The notes beneath the pieces were generated by a model, which had not been told where the DNA came from, ran no database searches, and saw only the letters and a list, made by a program, of their open reading frames with translations. A stretch of DNA of 64,000 nucleotides from Eurosta solidaginis (lineage: Eukaryota > Arthropoda > Insecta > Diptera > Tephritidae), in contig NW_027136907.1 of the NCBI RefSeq assembly GCF_040869045.1, positions 682,001 to 746,000 of the forward strand. Reading direction: 5' to 3'. The position numbers and the translations under genes are program-made. Shown piece by piece: positions 11,690 through 25,092 of this stretch (position 1 is the first letter of the stretch; every line of letters starts with the position of its first letter).

Positions 11690-13357
11690 TTTTAATAACT
11701 ATCTCAAAAATTGTCGCTCTGATGGAAACAACTGATGAGTTATCTACTTAAATTTGATGAACAAAACGACTTACGTATTTTAAACATGCTAACCTTTAGC
11801 CCGGTAAGCAAATTAAAAAAAAACGCAATATGTAGGCTACACGAGAACGGAGACGTCGAGTAACCAAAACAAATACGTTAAACAAATTCGTAGACGTTAT
11901 TTATCAATTTAACTCTAGAATTAAAGGATATACAACGAGAAACAACGTTTGACAACCTTTAAACAGTTTTAATAACTATCTCAAAAATTGTGGCTCTGAT
12001 GCAAACAACTGCTGAGTTATCTACTCAAATTTGTTGAACAAAACGACTTACGTATTTTAAACATGCTAACCTTTAGCCCGGTAAGCAAATTAAAAAAAAA
12101 ACGCAATATGTAGGCTGCACGAGAACGGAGACGTCGTGTAACCAAAACAAATGCGTTAAACAAATTCGTACACGTTATTTATCAATTTAACTCTAGAATT
12201 AAAGGATATACAACGAGAAACAACGTTTGACAACCTTTAAACAGTTTTAATAACTATCTCAAAAATTATCGCTCTGATGCAAACAACTGATGAGTTATCT
12301 ACTTAAATTTGTTGAACAAAACGACTTACGTATTTTAAACATGCTAACCTTTAGCCCGGTAAGCAAATTAAAAAAAAAAAAACGCAATATGTAGGCTACA
12401 CGAGAACGGAGACGTCGAGTAACCAAAACAAATGCGTTAAACAAATTCGTACACGTTATTTATCAATTTAACTCTAGAATTAAAGGATATACAACGAGAA
12501 ACAACGTTTGACAACCTTTAAACAGTTTTAATAACTATCTCAAAAATTGTCGCTCTGATGCAAACAACTGATGAGTTATCTACTTAAATTTGATGAGCAA
12601 AACGACTTACGTATTTTAAGCATGCTAACCTTTAGCCCGGTAAGCAAATTAAAAAAAAAACGCAATATGTAGGCTACACGAGAACGGAGACGTCGAGTAA
12701 CCAAAACAAATACGTTAAGCAAATTCGTACACGTTATTTATCAATTTAACTCTAGAATTAAAGGATATACAACGAGAAACAACGTTTGACAACCTTTAAA
12801 CAGTTTTAATAACTATCTCAAAAATTGTCGCTCTGATGCAAACAACTGATGATTTATCTACTTAAATTTGTTGAACAAAACGACTTACGTATTTTAAACA
12901 TGCTAACCTTTAGCCCGGTAAGCAAATTAAAAAAAAAACGCAATATGTAGGCTACACGAGAACGGAGACGTCGAGTAACCAAAACAAATGCGTTAAACAA
13001 ATTCGTACACGTTATTTATCAATTTAACTCTAGAATTAAAGGATATACAACGAGAAAAAACGTTTGACAACCTTTAAACAGTTTTAATAACATCTCAAAA
13101 ATTATCGCTCTGATGCAAACAACTGATGAGTTATCTACTTAAATTTGATGAACAAAACGACTTACGTATTTTAAGCATGCTAACCTTTAGCCCGGTAAGC
13201 AAATTAAAAAAAAACGCAATATGTGGGCTACACGAGAACGGAGACGTCGAGTAACCAAAACAAATGCGTTAAACAAATTCGTACACGTTATTTATCAATT
13301 TAACTCTAGAATTAAAGGATATACAACGAGAAACAACGTTTGACAACCTTTAAACAG
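11690..13357 (+). repeat. Higher-order block A, copy 2 (6 monomers)
   Basis: Matches 2233-3903 unit by unit: GATGGAAAC at 11721, CTGCTGAG and GTCGTGTAACC in the next unit, then GATGAGCAAAAC, CTGATGATTTATC and TAATAACATCTC (13085). Lengths are 1,668 and 1,671 bp; A-tract lengths account for at least part of the difference. The monomers on either side differ between copies, so the block ends are fairly sharp. Confidence 0.9.
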
Positions 13358-15023
13358 TTTTAATAACTATCTCAAAAATTATCGCTCTGATGCAAACAAC
13401 TGAAGAGTTATCTACTTAAATTTGATGAACAAAACGACTTACGTATTTTAAACATGCTAACCTTTAGCCCGGTAAGCAAATTGAAAAAAAAACGCAATAT
13501 GTAGGCTACACGAGAACGGAGACGTCGAGTAACCAAAACAAATGCGTTAAACAAATTCGTACACGTTATTTATCAATTTAACTCTAGAAGTAAAGGATAT
13601 ACAACGAGAAACAACGTTTGACAACCTTTAAACAGTTTTAATAACTATCTCAAAAATTGTCGCTCTGATGCAAACAACTGATGAGTTATCTACTTAAATT
13701 TGATGAACAAAACGACTTACGTATTTTAAACATGCTAACCTTTAGCCCGGTAAGCAAATTAAAATAAAAACGCAATATGTAGGCTACACGAGAACGGAGA
13801 CGTCGAGTTACCAAAACAAATGCGTTAAACAAATTCGTACACGTTATTTATCAATTTAACTCTAGAATTAAAGGATATACAACGAGAAACAACGTTTGAC
13901 AAACTTTAAACAGTTTTAATAACTATCTCAAAAATTGTCGCTCTGATGAAAACAACTGATGAGTTATCTACTTAAATTTGTTGAACAAAACGACTTACGT
14001 ATTTTAAACATGCTAACCTTTAGCCCGGTAAGCAAATTTAAAAACAAACGCAATATGTAGGCTACACGAGAACGGAGACGTCGAGTAACCAAAACAAATG
14101 CGTTAAACAAATTCGTACACGTTATTTATCAATTTAACTCTAGAATTAAAGGATATACAACGAGAAACAACGTTTGACAACCTTTAAACAGTTTTAATAA
14201 CTATCTCAAAAATTATCGCTCTGATGCAAACAACTGAAGAGTTATCTACTTAAATTTGATGAACAAAACGACTTACGTATTTTAAGCATGCTAACCTTTA
14301 GCCCGGTAAGCAAATTAAAAAAAAACGCAATATGTAGGCTACACTAGAACGGAGACGTCGAGTAACCAAAACAAATGCGTTAAACAAATTCGTACACGTT
14401 ATTTATCAATTTAACTCTAGAATTAAAGGATATACAACGAGAAACAACGTTTGACAACCTTTAAACAGTTTTAATAACTATCTCAAAAATTATCGCTCTG
14501 ATGCAAACAACTGAAGAGTTATCTACTTAAATTTGATGAACAAAACGACTTACGTATTTTAAACATGCTAACCTTTAGCCCGGTAAGCAAATTGAAAAAA
14601 AACGCAATATGTAGGCTACACGAGAACGGAGACGTCGAGTTACCAAAACAAATGCGTTAAACAAATTCGTACACGTTATTTATCAATTTAACTCTAGAAT
14701 TAAAGGATATACAACGAGAAACAACGTTTGACAACCTTTAAACAGTTTTAATAACTATCTCAAAAATTGTCGCTCTGATGCAAACAACTGATGAGTTATC
14801 TACTTAAATTTGATGAACAAAACGACTTACGTATTTTAAACATGCTAACCTTTAGCCCGGTAAGCAAATTAAAAAAAAAACGCAATATGTAGGCTACACG
14901 AGAACGGAGACGTCGAGTAACCAAAACAAATGCGTTAAACAAATTCGTACACGTTATTTATCAATTTAACTCTAGAATTAAAGGATATACAACGAGAAAC
15001 AACGTTTGACAACCTTTAAACAG
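13358..15023 (+). repeat. Six monomers with CTGAAGAG and TTGAAAA variants
   Basis: Satellite only. Three units have CTGAAGAG in place of CTGATGAG (near 13402, 14233, 14511). GAGTTACC occurs in two units and GATGAAAAC in one (13945); the latter two markers return at about 26.93 and 27.07 kb. The unit at 13358 and the one at about 14469 share CTGAAGAG and TTGAAAA, suggesting a 4-monomer local duplication. Confidence 0.75.
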
Positions 15024-16348
15024 TTTTAATAACTATCTCAAAAATTGTCGCTCTGATGCAAACAACTGATGAGTTATCTACTTAAATTTGTTGAACAAAA
15101 CGACTTACGTATTTTAAGCATGCTAACCTTTAGCCCGGTAAGCAAAGTAAAAAAAAAAAACGCAATATGTAGGCTAAACGAGAACGGAGACGTCGAGTAA
15201 CCAAAACAAATACGTTAAACAAATTCGTACACGTTATTTATCAATTTAACTCTAGAATTAAAGGATATACAACGAGAAACAACGTTTGACAACCTTTAAA
15301 CAGTTTTAATAACTATCTCAAAAATTGTCGCTCTGATGCAAACAACTGATGAGTTATCTACTTAAATTTGATGAACAAAACGACTTACGTATTTTAAACA
15401 TGCTAACCTTTAGCCCGGTAAGCAAATTAAAAAAAAAACGCAATATGTAGGCTACACGAGAACGGAGACGTCGAGTAACCAAAACAAATGCGTTAAACAA
15501 ATTCGTACACGTTATTTATCAATTTAACTCTAGAATTAAAGGATATACAACGAGAAACAACGTTTGACAACCTTTAAACAGTTTTAATAACTATCTCAAA
15601 AATTGTCGCTCTGATGCAAACAACTGATGAGTTATCTACTTAAATTTGATGAACAAAACGACTTACGTATTTTAAACATGCTAACCTTTAGCCCGGTAAG
15701 CAAATTAAAAAAAAAAACGCAATATGTAGGCTACACGAGAACGGAGACGTCGAGTAACCAAAACAAATGCGTTAAACAAATTCGTACACGTTATTTATCA
15801 ATTTAACTCTAGAATTAAAGGATATACAACGAGAAACAACGTTTGACAACCTTTAAACAGTTTTAATAACTATCTCAAAAATTGTCGCTCTGATGCAAAC
15901 AACTGCTGAGTTATCTACTCAAATTTGTTGAACAAAACGACTTACGTATTTTAAACATGCTAACCTTTAGCCCGGTAAGCAAATTAAAAAAAAAACGCAA
16001 TATGTAGGCTACACGAGAACGGAGACGTCGAGTAACCAAAACAAATGCGCTAAACAAATTCGTACACGTTATTTATCAATTATCTCAAAAATTATCGCTG
16101 TGATGCAAACAACTGATGAGTTATCTACTTAAATTTGTTGAACAAAACGACTTACGTATTTTAAGCATGCTAAACTTTAGCCCGGTAAGCAAATTAAAAA
16201 AAAAACGCAATATGTAGGCTACACGAGAACGGAGACGTCGAGTAACCAAAACAAATGCGTTAAACAAATTCGTACACGTTATTTATCAATTTAACTCTAG
16301 AATTAAAGGATATACAACGAGAAACAACGTTTGACAACCTTTAAACAG
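15024..16348 (+). repeat. Block D, copy 1 (5 monomers, one with a 68-bp deletion)
   Basis: Markers: GCAAAGTAAAA and GGCTAAACG (15172) in the first unit, two plain GATGAAC units, then a CTGCTGAG/TCAAATTTGTTG unit with AATGCGCTAAAC that is cut short, then a unit with GCTGTGATG and GCTAAACTTT. The same series is at 27319-28644 (1,326 versus 1,325 bp, offset about 12,294 bp). This is the best-preserved long duplication I found in the middle of the window. Confidence 0.92.
16020..16120 (+). repeat. Monomer junction with 68-bp deletion, copy 1
   Basis: TTATCAAT is joined directly to TATCTCAAAA at 16080/16081. The 68 bp that normally lie between them (the TCTAGA box, the ACAAC words and the TTTTAATAAC start) are missing. 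The same lesion is found at 23152/23153, 28375/28376 and 40838/40839, always after a CTGCTGAG monomer and before an ATTATCGC one. Confidence 0.95.
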
Positions 16349-16627
16349 TTTTAATAACTATCTCAAAAATTGTCGCTCTGATGCAAACAACTGCTGAGTT
16401 ATCTACTCAAATTTGTTGAACAAAACGACTTACGTATTTTAAACATGCTAACCTTTAGCCCGGTAAGCAAATTAAAAAAAAAAACGCAATATGTAGGCTA
16501 CACGAGAACGGAGACGTCGAGTAACCAAAACAAATGCGTTAAACAAATTCGTACACGTTATTTATCAATTTAACTCTAGAATTAAAGGATATACAACGAG
16601 AAACAAAGTTTGACAACCTTTAAACAG
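16349..16627 (+). repeat. Single CTGCTGAG monomer ending ACAAAGTTTG
   Basis: CTGCTGAG/TCAAATTTGTTG unit with the rare ACAAAGTTTG end (16604). ACAAAGTTTG followed by a GATGCGAAC unit is seen three times: 16.60/16.66 kb, 19.38/19.44 kb and 25.07/25.12 kb. The pair therefore moves as a linked haplotype. Confidence 0.8.
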
Positions 16628-18572
16628 TTTTAATAACTATCTCAAAGATTATCGCTCTGATGCGAACAACTGATGAGTTATCTACTTAAATTTGATGAAC
16701 AAAACGACTTACGTATTTTAAACATGCTAACCTTTAGCCCGGTAAGCAAATTAAAAAAAAAACGCAATATGTAGGCTACACGAGAACGGAGACGTCGAGT
16801 AACCAAAACAAATGCGTTAAACAAATTCGTACACGTTATTTATCAATTTAACTCTAGAATTAAAGGATATACAACGAGAAACAACGTTTGACAACCTTTA
16901 AACAGTTTTAATAACTATCTCAAAAATTATCGCTCTGATGCAAACAACTGATGAGTTATCTACTTAAATATGATGAACAAAACGACTTACGTATTTTAAA
17001 CATGCTAACCTTTAGCCCGGTAAGCAAATTAAAAAAAAAACGCAATATGTAGGCTACACGAGAACGGAGACGTCGAGTAACCAAAACAAATGCGTTAAAC
17101 AAATTCGTACACGTTATTTATCAATTTAACTCTAGAATTAAAGGATATACAACGAGAAACAACGTTTGACAACCTTTAAACAGTTTTAATAACTATCTCA
17201 AAAATTGTCGCTCTGATGCAAACAACTGATGAGTTATCTACTTAAATTTGATGAACAAAACGACTTACGTATTTTAAACATGCTAACCTTTAGCCCGGTA
17301 AGCAAATTAAAAAAAAACGCAATATGTAGGCTACACGAGAACGGAGAGGTCGAGTAACCAAAACAAATGCGTTAAACAAATTCGTACACGTTATTTATCA
17401 ATTTAACTCTAGAATTAAAGGATATACAACGAGAAACAACGTTTGACAACCTTTAAACAGTTTTAATAACTATCTCAAAAATTATCGCTCTGATGCAAAC
17501 AACTGATGAGTTATCTACTTAAATTTGATGAACAAAACGACTTACGTATTTTAAACATGCTAACCTTTAGCCCGGTAAGCAAATTAAAAAAAAACGCAAT
17601 ATGTAGGCTGCACGAGAACGGAGAGGTCGAGTAACCAAAACAAATGCGTTAAACAAATTCGTACACGTTATTTATCAATTTAACTCTAGAATTAAAGGAT
17701 ATACAACGAGAAACAACGTTTGACAACCTTTAAACAGTTTTAATAACTATCTCAAAAATTATCGCTCTGATGCAAACAACTGATGAGTTATCTACTTAAA
17801 TTTGATGAACAAAACGACTTACGTATTTTAAACATGCTAACCTTTAGCCCGGTAAGCAAATTAAAAAAAAGACCCAATATGTAGGCTACACGAGAACGGA
17901 GACGTCGAGTAACCAAAACAAATGCGTTAAACAAATTCGTACACGTTATTTATCAATTTAACTCTAGAATTAAAGGATATACAACGAGAAACAACGTTTG
18001 ACAACCTTTAAACAGTTTTAATAACTATCTCAAAAATTATCGCTCTGATGCAAACAACTGATGAGTTATCTACTTAAATATGATGAACAAAACGACTTAC
18101 GTATTTTAAACATGCTAACCTTTAGCCCGGTAAGCAAATTAAAAAAAAAAACGCAATATGTAGGCTACACGAGAACGGAGACGTCGAGTAACCAAAACAA
18201 ATACGTTAAACAAATTCGTACACGTTATTTATCAATTTAACTCTAGAATTAAAGGATATACAACGAGAAACAACGTTTGACAACCTTTAAACAGTTTTAA
18301 TAACTATCTCAAAAATTGTCGCTCTGATGCAAACAACTGATGAGTTATCTACTTAAATTTGATGAACAAAACGACTTACGTATTTTAAACATGCTAACCT
18401 TTAGCCCGGTAAGCAAATTAAAAAAAAAACCCAATATGTAGGCTACACGAGAACGGAGACGTCGAGTAACCAAAACAAATGCGTTAAACAAATTCGTACA
18501 CGTTATTTATCAATTTAACTCTAGAATTAAAGGATATACAACGAGAAACAACGTTTGACAACCTTTAAACAG
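16628..18572 (+). repeat. Block K, copy 1 (7 monomers)
   Basis: Unit order: GATGCGAAC; AAATATGATG; GGAGAGGTCG (17344); GGCTGCACG with GGAGAGGTCG (17622); GACCCAATATG (17870); AAATATGATG with AAATACG; plain GATGAAC. The series recurs at 25093-27039 with 1,945 versus 1,947 bp, offset about 8,465 bp. Confidence 0.9.
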
Positions 18573-21500
18573 TTTTAATAACTATCTCAAAAATTATCGC
18601 TCTGATGCAAACAACTGATGAGTTATCTACTTAAATTTGTTGAACAAAACGACTTACGTATTTTAAGCATGCTAACCTTTAGCCCGGTAAGCAAATTAAA
18701 AAAAAAACGCAATATGTAGGCTACACGAGAACGGAGACGTCGAGTAACCAAAACAAATGCGTTAAACAAATTCGTACACGTTATTTATCAATTTAACTCT
18801 AGAATTAAAGGATATACAACGAGAAACAATGTTTGACAACCTTTAAACAGTTTTAATAACTATCTCAAAAATTATCGCTCTGATGCAAACAACTGATGAG
18901 TTATCTACTTAAATTTGATGAACAAAACGACTTACGTATTTTAAACATGCTAACCTTTAGCCCGGTAAGCAAATTAAAAAAAAACGCAATATGTAGGCTG
19001 CACGAGAACGGAGACGTCGAGTAACCAAAACAAATGCGTTAAACAAATTCGTACACGTTATTTATCAATTTAACTCTAGAATTAAAGGATATACAACGAG
19101 AAACAACGTTTGACAACCTTTAAACAGTTTTAATAACTATCTCAAAAATTATCGCTCTGATGCAAACAACTGATGAGTTATCTACTTAAATTTGTTGAAC
19201 AAAACGACTTACGTATTTTAAACATGCTAACCTTTAGCCCGGTAAGCAAATTAAAAAAAAAACGCAATATGTAGGCTACACGAGAACGGAGACGTCGAGT
19301 AACCAAAACAAATGCGTTAAACAAATTCGTACACGTTATTTATCAATTTAACTCTAGAATTAAAGGATATACAACGAGAAACAAAGTTTGACAACCTTTA
19401 AACAGTTTTAATAACTATCTCAAAAATTATCGCTCTGATGCGAACAACTGATGAGTTATCTACTTAAATTTGATGAACAAAACGACTTACGTATTTTAAA
19501 CATGCTAACCTTTAGCCCGGTAAGCAAATTAAAAAAAAAACGCAATATGTAGGCTACACGAGAACGGAGACGTCGAGTAACCAAAACAAATACGTTAAAC
19601 AAATTCGTACACGTTATTTATCAATTTAACTCTAGAATTAAAGGATATACAACGAGAAACAACGTTTGACAACCTTTAAACAGTTTTAATAACTATCTCA
19701 AAAATTGTCGCTCTGATGCAAACAACTGATGAGTTATCTACTTAAATATGATGAACAAAACGACTTACGTATTTTAAACATGCTAACCTTTAGCCCGGTA
19801 AGCAAATTAAAAAAAAACGCAATATGTAGGCTACACGAGAACGGAGACGTCGAGTAACCAAAACAAATGCGTTAAACAAATTCGTACACGTTATTTATCA
19901 ATTTAACTCTAGAATTAAAGGATATACAACGAGAAACAACGTTTGACAACCTTTAAACAGTTTTAATAACTATCTCAAAAATTATCGCTCTGATGCAAAC
20001 AACTGATGAGTTATCTACTTAAATATGATGAACAAAACGACTTACGTATTTTAAACATGCTAACCTTTAGCCCGGTAAGCAAATTAAAAAAAAAACGCAA
20101 TATGTAGGCTACACGAGAACGGAGACGTCGAGTAACCAAAACAAATGCGTTAAACAAATTCGTACACGTTATTTATCAATTTAACTCTAGAATTAAAGGA
20201 TATACAACGAGAAAAAACGTTTGACAACCTTTAAACAGTTTTAATAACATCTCAAAAATTATCGCTCTGATGCAAACAACTGATGAGTTATCTACTTAAA
20301 TATGATGAACAAAACGACTTACGTATTTTAAACATGCTAACCTTTAGCCCGGTAAGCAAATTAAAAAAAAACGCAATATGTAGGCTACACGAGAACGGAG
20401 ACGTCGAGTAACCAAAACAAATGCGTTAACCAATTCGTACACGTTATTTATCAATTTAACTCTAGAATTAAAGGATATACAAGGAGAAACAACGTTTGAC
20501 AACCTTTAAACAGTTTTAATAACTATCTCAAAAATTGTCGCTCTGATGCAAACAACTGATGAGTTATCTACTTAAATATGATGAACAAAACGACTTACGT
20601 ATTTTAAACATGCTAACCTTTAGCCCGGTAAGCAAATTAAAAAAAAACGCAATATGTAGGCTACACGCGAACGGAGACGTCGAGTAACCAAAACAAATGC
20701 GTTAAACAAATTCGTACACGTTATTTATCAATTTAACTCTAGAATTAAAGGATATACAACGAGAAACAACGTTTGACAACCTTTAAACAGTTTTAATAAC
20801 TATCTCAAAAATTATCGCTCTGATGCAAACAACTGATGAGTTATCTACTTAAATATGATGAACAAAACGACTTACGTATTTTAAACATGCTAACCTTTAG
20901 CCCGGTAAGCAAATTTAAAAAAAAAACGCAATATGTAGGCTACATGAGAACGGAGACGTCGAGTAACCAAAACAAATGCGTTAAACAAATTCGTACACGT
21001 TATTTATCAATTTAACTCTAGAATTAAAGGATATACAACGAGAAACAACGTTTGACAACCTTTAAACAGTTTTAATAACTATCTCAAAAATTGTCGCTCT
21101 GATGCAAACAACTGATGAGTTATCTACTTAAATTTGATGAACAAAACGACTTACGTATTTTAAACATGCTAACCTTTAGCCCGGTAAGCAAATTAAAAAA
21201 AAAACGCAATATGTAGGCTACACGAGAACGGAGACGTCGAGTAACCAAAACAAATGCGTTAAACAAATTCGTACACGTTATTTATCAATTTAACTCTAGA
21301 ATTAAAGGATATACAACGAGAAACAACGTTTGACAACCTTTAAACAGTTTTAATAACTATCTCAAAAATTGTTGCTCTGATGCAAACAACTGATGAGTTA
21401 TCTACTTAAATTTGATGAACAAAACGACTTACGTATTTTAAACATGCTAACCTTTAGCCCGGTAAGCAAATTAAAAAAAAAACGCAATATGTAGGCTACA

Positions 21501-22182
21501 CGAGAACGGAGACGTCGAGTAACCAAAACAAATACGTTAAACAAATTCGTACACGTTATTTATCAATTTAACTCTAGAATTAAAGGATATACAACGAGAA
21601 ACAACGTTTGACAACCTTTAAACAGTTTTAATAACTATCTCAAAAATTATCGCTCTGATGCAAACAACTGATGAGTTATCTACTTAAATATGATGAACAA
21701 AACGACTTACGTATTTTAAACATGCTAACCTTTAGCCCGGTAAGCAAATTAAAAAAAAAAACGCAATATGTAGGCTACACGAGAACGGAGACGTCGAGTA
21801 ACCAAAACAAATACGTTAAACAAATTCGTACACGTTATTTATCAATTTAACTCTAGAATTAAAGGATATACAACGAGAAACAACGTTTGACAACCTTTAA
21901 ACAGTTTTAATAACTATCTCAAAAATTGTCGCTCTGATGCAAACAACTGATGAGTTATCTACTTAAATTTGATGAACAAAACGACTTACGTATTTTAAAC
22001 ATGCTAACCTTTAGCCCGGTAAGCAAATTAAAAAAAAAACGCAATATGTAGGCTACACGAGAACGGAGACGTCGAGTAACCAAAACAAATGCGTTAAACA
22101 AATTCGTACACGTTATTTATCAATTTAACTCTAGAATTAAAGGATATACAACGAGAAACAACGTTTGACAACCTTTAAACAG
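18573..22182 (+). repeat. Thirteen monomers rich in the AAATATGATG subfamily
   Basis: Five AAATATGATG units in a row occupy 19684-21069, the densest run of this allele. I noticed the allele only between about 16.97 and 26.55 kb. The unit pair 21070-21625 (plain, then ATTGTTGCTC with AAATACG) is repeated at 21905-22460 with one AAATATGATG unit between. A GAGAAAAAACG end followed by TAATAACATCTC near 20215-20250 copies a pairing also seen at the end of both block A copies. GCGTTAACCAATTCG (about 20424) is a private indel. Confidence 0.8.
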
Positions 22183-22932
22183 TTTTAATAACTATCTCAA
22201 AAATTGTTGCTCTGATGCAAACAACTGATGAGTTATCTACTTAAATTTGATGAACAAAACGACTTACGTATTTTAAACATGCTAACCTTTAGCCCGGTAA
22301 GCAAATTAAAAAAAAAACGCAATATGTAGGCTACACGAGAACGGAGACGTCGAGTAACCAAAACAAATACGTTAAACAAATTCGTACACGTTATTTATCA
22401 ATTTAACTCTAGAATTAAAGGATATACAAGGAGAAACAACGTTTGACAACCTTTAAACAGTTTTAATAACTATCTCAAAAATTGTCGCTCTGATGCAAAC
22501 AACTGATGAGTTATCTACTTAAATTTGATGAACAAAATGACGTACGTATTTTAAACATGCTAACCTTTAGCCCGGTAAGCAAATTAAAAAAAAAAAACGC
22601 AATATGTAGGCTATACGAGAACGGAGACGTCGAGTAACCAAAGCAAATGCGTTAAACAAATTCGTACACGTTATTTATCAATTTAACTCTAGAATTAAAG
22701 GATATACAACGAGAAACAACGTTTGACAACCTTTAAACAGTTTTAATAACTATCTCAAAAATTGTCGCTCTGATGCAAACAACTGATGAGTTATCTACTT
22801 AAATTTGATGAACAAAACGACTTACGTATTTTAAACATGCTAACCTTTAGCCCGGTAAGCAAATTAAAAAAAAAACGCAATATGTAGGCTACACGAGAAC
22901 GGAGACGTCGAGTAACCAAAACATTTAAACAG
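22183..22932 (+). repeat. Block C, copy 2, ending in a monomer with an 86-bp deletion
   Basis: Contains ATTGTTGCTC and CAAGGAG, then AAAATGACGTACG (22537), GGCTATACG and CCAAAGCAAATG, matching 10297-11133. The third unit is broken: GTAACCAAAACA joins directly to TTTAAACAG at about 22923/22924, with about 86 bp missing compared with a full monomer. No other monomer in the window has this junction. Confidence 0.85.
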
Positions 22933-23422
22933 TTTTAATAACTATCTCAAAAATTGTCGCTCTGATGCAAACAACTGCTGAGTTATCTACTCAAATTTGT
23001 TGAACAAAACGACTTACGTATTTTAAACATGCTAACCTTTAGCCCGGTAAGCAAATTAAAAAAAAAACGCAATATGTAGGCTACACGAGAACGGAGACGT
23101 CGAGTAACCAAAACAAATGCGCTAAACAAATTCGTACACGTTATTTATCAATAATCTCAAAAATTATCGCTGTGATGCAAACAACTGATGAGTTATCTAC
23201 TTAAATTTGTTGAACAAACGACTTACGTATTTTAAGCATGCTAACCTTTAGCCCGGTAAGCAAATTAAAAAAAAAAAAACGCAATATGTAGGCTATACGA
23301 GAACGGAGACGTCGAGTAACCAAAGCAAATGCGTTAAACAAATTCGTACACGTTATTTATCAATTTAACTCTAGAATTAAAGGATATACAACGAGAAACA
23401 ACGTTTGACAACCTTTAAACAG
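22933..23422 (+). repeat. Recombinant stretch: deletion monomer plus block C markers
   Basis: A CTGCTGAG unit with AATGCGCTAAAC and the 68-bp deletion is followed by a GCTGTGATG unit (missing an A in GAACAAACGAC) that carries GGCTATACG and CCAAAGCAAATG. Block D markers on the left and block C markers on the right are joined in a single monomer. Confidence 0.75.
23100..23200 (+). repeat. Monomer junction with 68-bp deletion, copy 2
   Basis: TTATCAAT joins AATCTCAAAA at 23152/23153, one base different from the other copies. AATGCGCTAAAC precedes it and GCTGTGATG follows, as in block D. The next monomer then carries GGCTATACG and CCAAAGCAAATG, markers of block C, so this stretch looks like a recombinant between the two blocks. 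Confidence 0.9.
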
Positions 23423-24536
23423 TTTTAATAACTATCTCAAAAATTATCGCTCTGATGCAAACAACTGATGAGTTATCTACTTAAATATGATGAACAAAAC
23501 GACTTACGTATTTTAAACATGCTAACCTTTAGCCCGGTAAGCAAATTAAAAAAAAAACGCAATATGTAGGCTACACGAGAACGGAGACGTCGAGTAACCA
23601 AAACAAATGCGTTAAACAAATTCGTACACGTTATTTATCAATTTAACTATAGAATTAAAGGATATACAACGAGAAACAACGTTTGACAACCTTTAAACAG
23701 TTTTAATAACTCTCTCAAAAATTGTCGCTCTGATGCAAACAACTGATGAGTTATCTACTTAAATTTGATGAACAAAACGACTTACGTGTTTTAAACATGC
23801 TAACCTTTAGCCCGGTAAGCAAATTAAAAAAAAAAACGCAATATGTAGGCTACACGAGAACGGAGAGGTCGAGTAACCAAAACAAATGCGTTAAACAAAT
23901 TCGTACACGTTATTTATCAATTTAACTCTAGAATTAAAGGATATACAACGAGAAACAACGTTTGACAACCTTTAAACAGTTTTAATAACTATCTCAAAAA
24001 TTATCGCTCTGATGCAAACAACTGATGAGTTATCTACTTAAATTTGATGAACAAAACGACTTACGTATTTTAAACATGCTAACCTTTAGCCCGGTAAGCA
24101 AATTAAAAAAAAAACGCAATATGTAGGCTGCACGAGAACGGAGAGGTCGAGTAACCAAAACAAATGCGTTAAACAAATTCGTACACGTTATTTATCAATT
24201 TAACTCTAGAATTAAAGGATATACAACGAGAAACAACGTTTGACAACCTTTAAACAGTTTTAATAACTATCTCAAAAATTATCGCTCTGATGCAAACAAC
24301 TGATGAGTTATCTACTTAAATTTGATGAACAAAACGACTTACGTATTTTAAACATGCTAACCTTTAGCCCGGTAAGCAAATTAAAAAAAAAAACCCAATA
24401 TGTAGGCTACACGAGAACGGAGACGTCGAGTAACCAAAACAAATGCGTTAAACAAATTCGTACACGTTATTTATCAATTTAACTCTAGAATTAAAGGATA
24501 TACAACGAGAAACAACGTTTGACAACCTTTAAACAC
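23423..24536 (+). repeat. Block K, partial copy 2 (4 monomers)
   Basis: Contains the core of block K: AAATATGATG; GGAGAGGTCG (23867); GGCTGCACG with GGAGAGGTCG (24145); AACCCAATATG (about 24393). The unit after it is different (AAACTGTCGC). Private changes include AACTCTCTC and CTTACGTGTTTT. Confidence 0.85.
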
Positions 24537-25092
24537 TTTTAATAACTATCTCAAAAACTGTCGCTCTGATGCAAACAACTGATGAGTTATCTACTTAAAT
24601 TTGATGAACAAAACGACTTACGTATTTTAAACATGCTAACCTTTAGCCCGGTAAGCAAATTAAAAAAAAAACGCAATATGTAGGCTACACGAGAACGGAG
24701 ACGTCGAGTAACCAAAACAAATGCGTTAAACAAATTCGTACACGTTATTTATCAATTTAACTCTAGAATTAAAGGATATACAACGAGAAACAACGTTTGA
24801 CAACCTTTAAACAGTTTTAATAACTATCTCAAAAATTGTCGCTCTGATGCAAACAACTGATGAGTTATCTACTTAAATTTGATGAACAAAACGACTTACG
24901 TATTTTAAACATGCTAACCTTTAGCCCGGTAAGCAAATTAAAAAAAAAACGCAATATGTAGGCTACACGAGAACGGAGACGTCGAGTAACCAAAACAAAT
25001 GCGTTAAACAAATTCGTACACGTTATTTATCAATTTAACTCTAGAATTAAAGGATATACAACGAGAAACAAAGTTTGACAACCTTTAAACAG
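24537..25092 (+). repeat. Two plain monomers between block K copies
   Basis: GATGAAC units, the first with AAACTGTCGC and the second ending ACAAAGTTTG, which leads into the GATGCGAAC unit of block K copy 3. Nothing but satellite is present. Confidence 0.8.
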
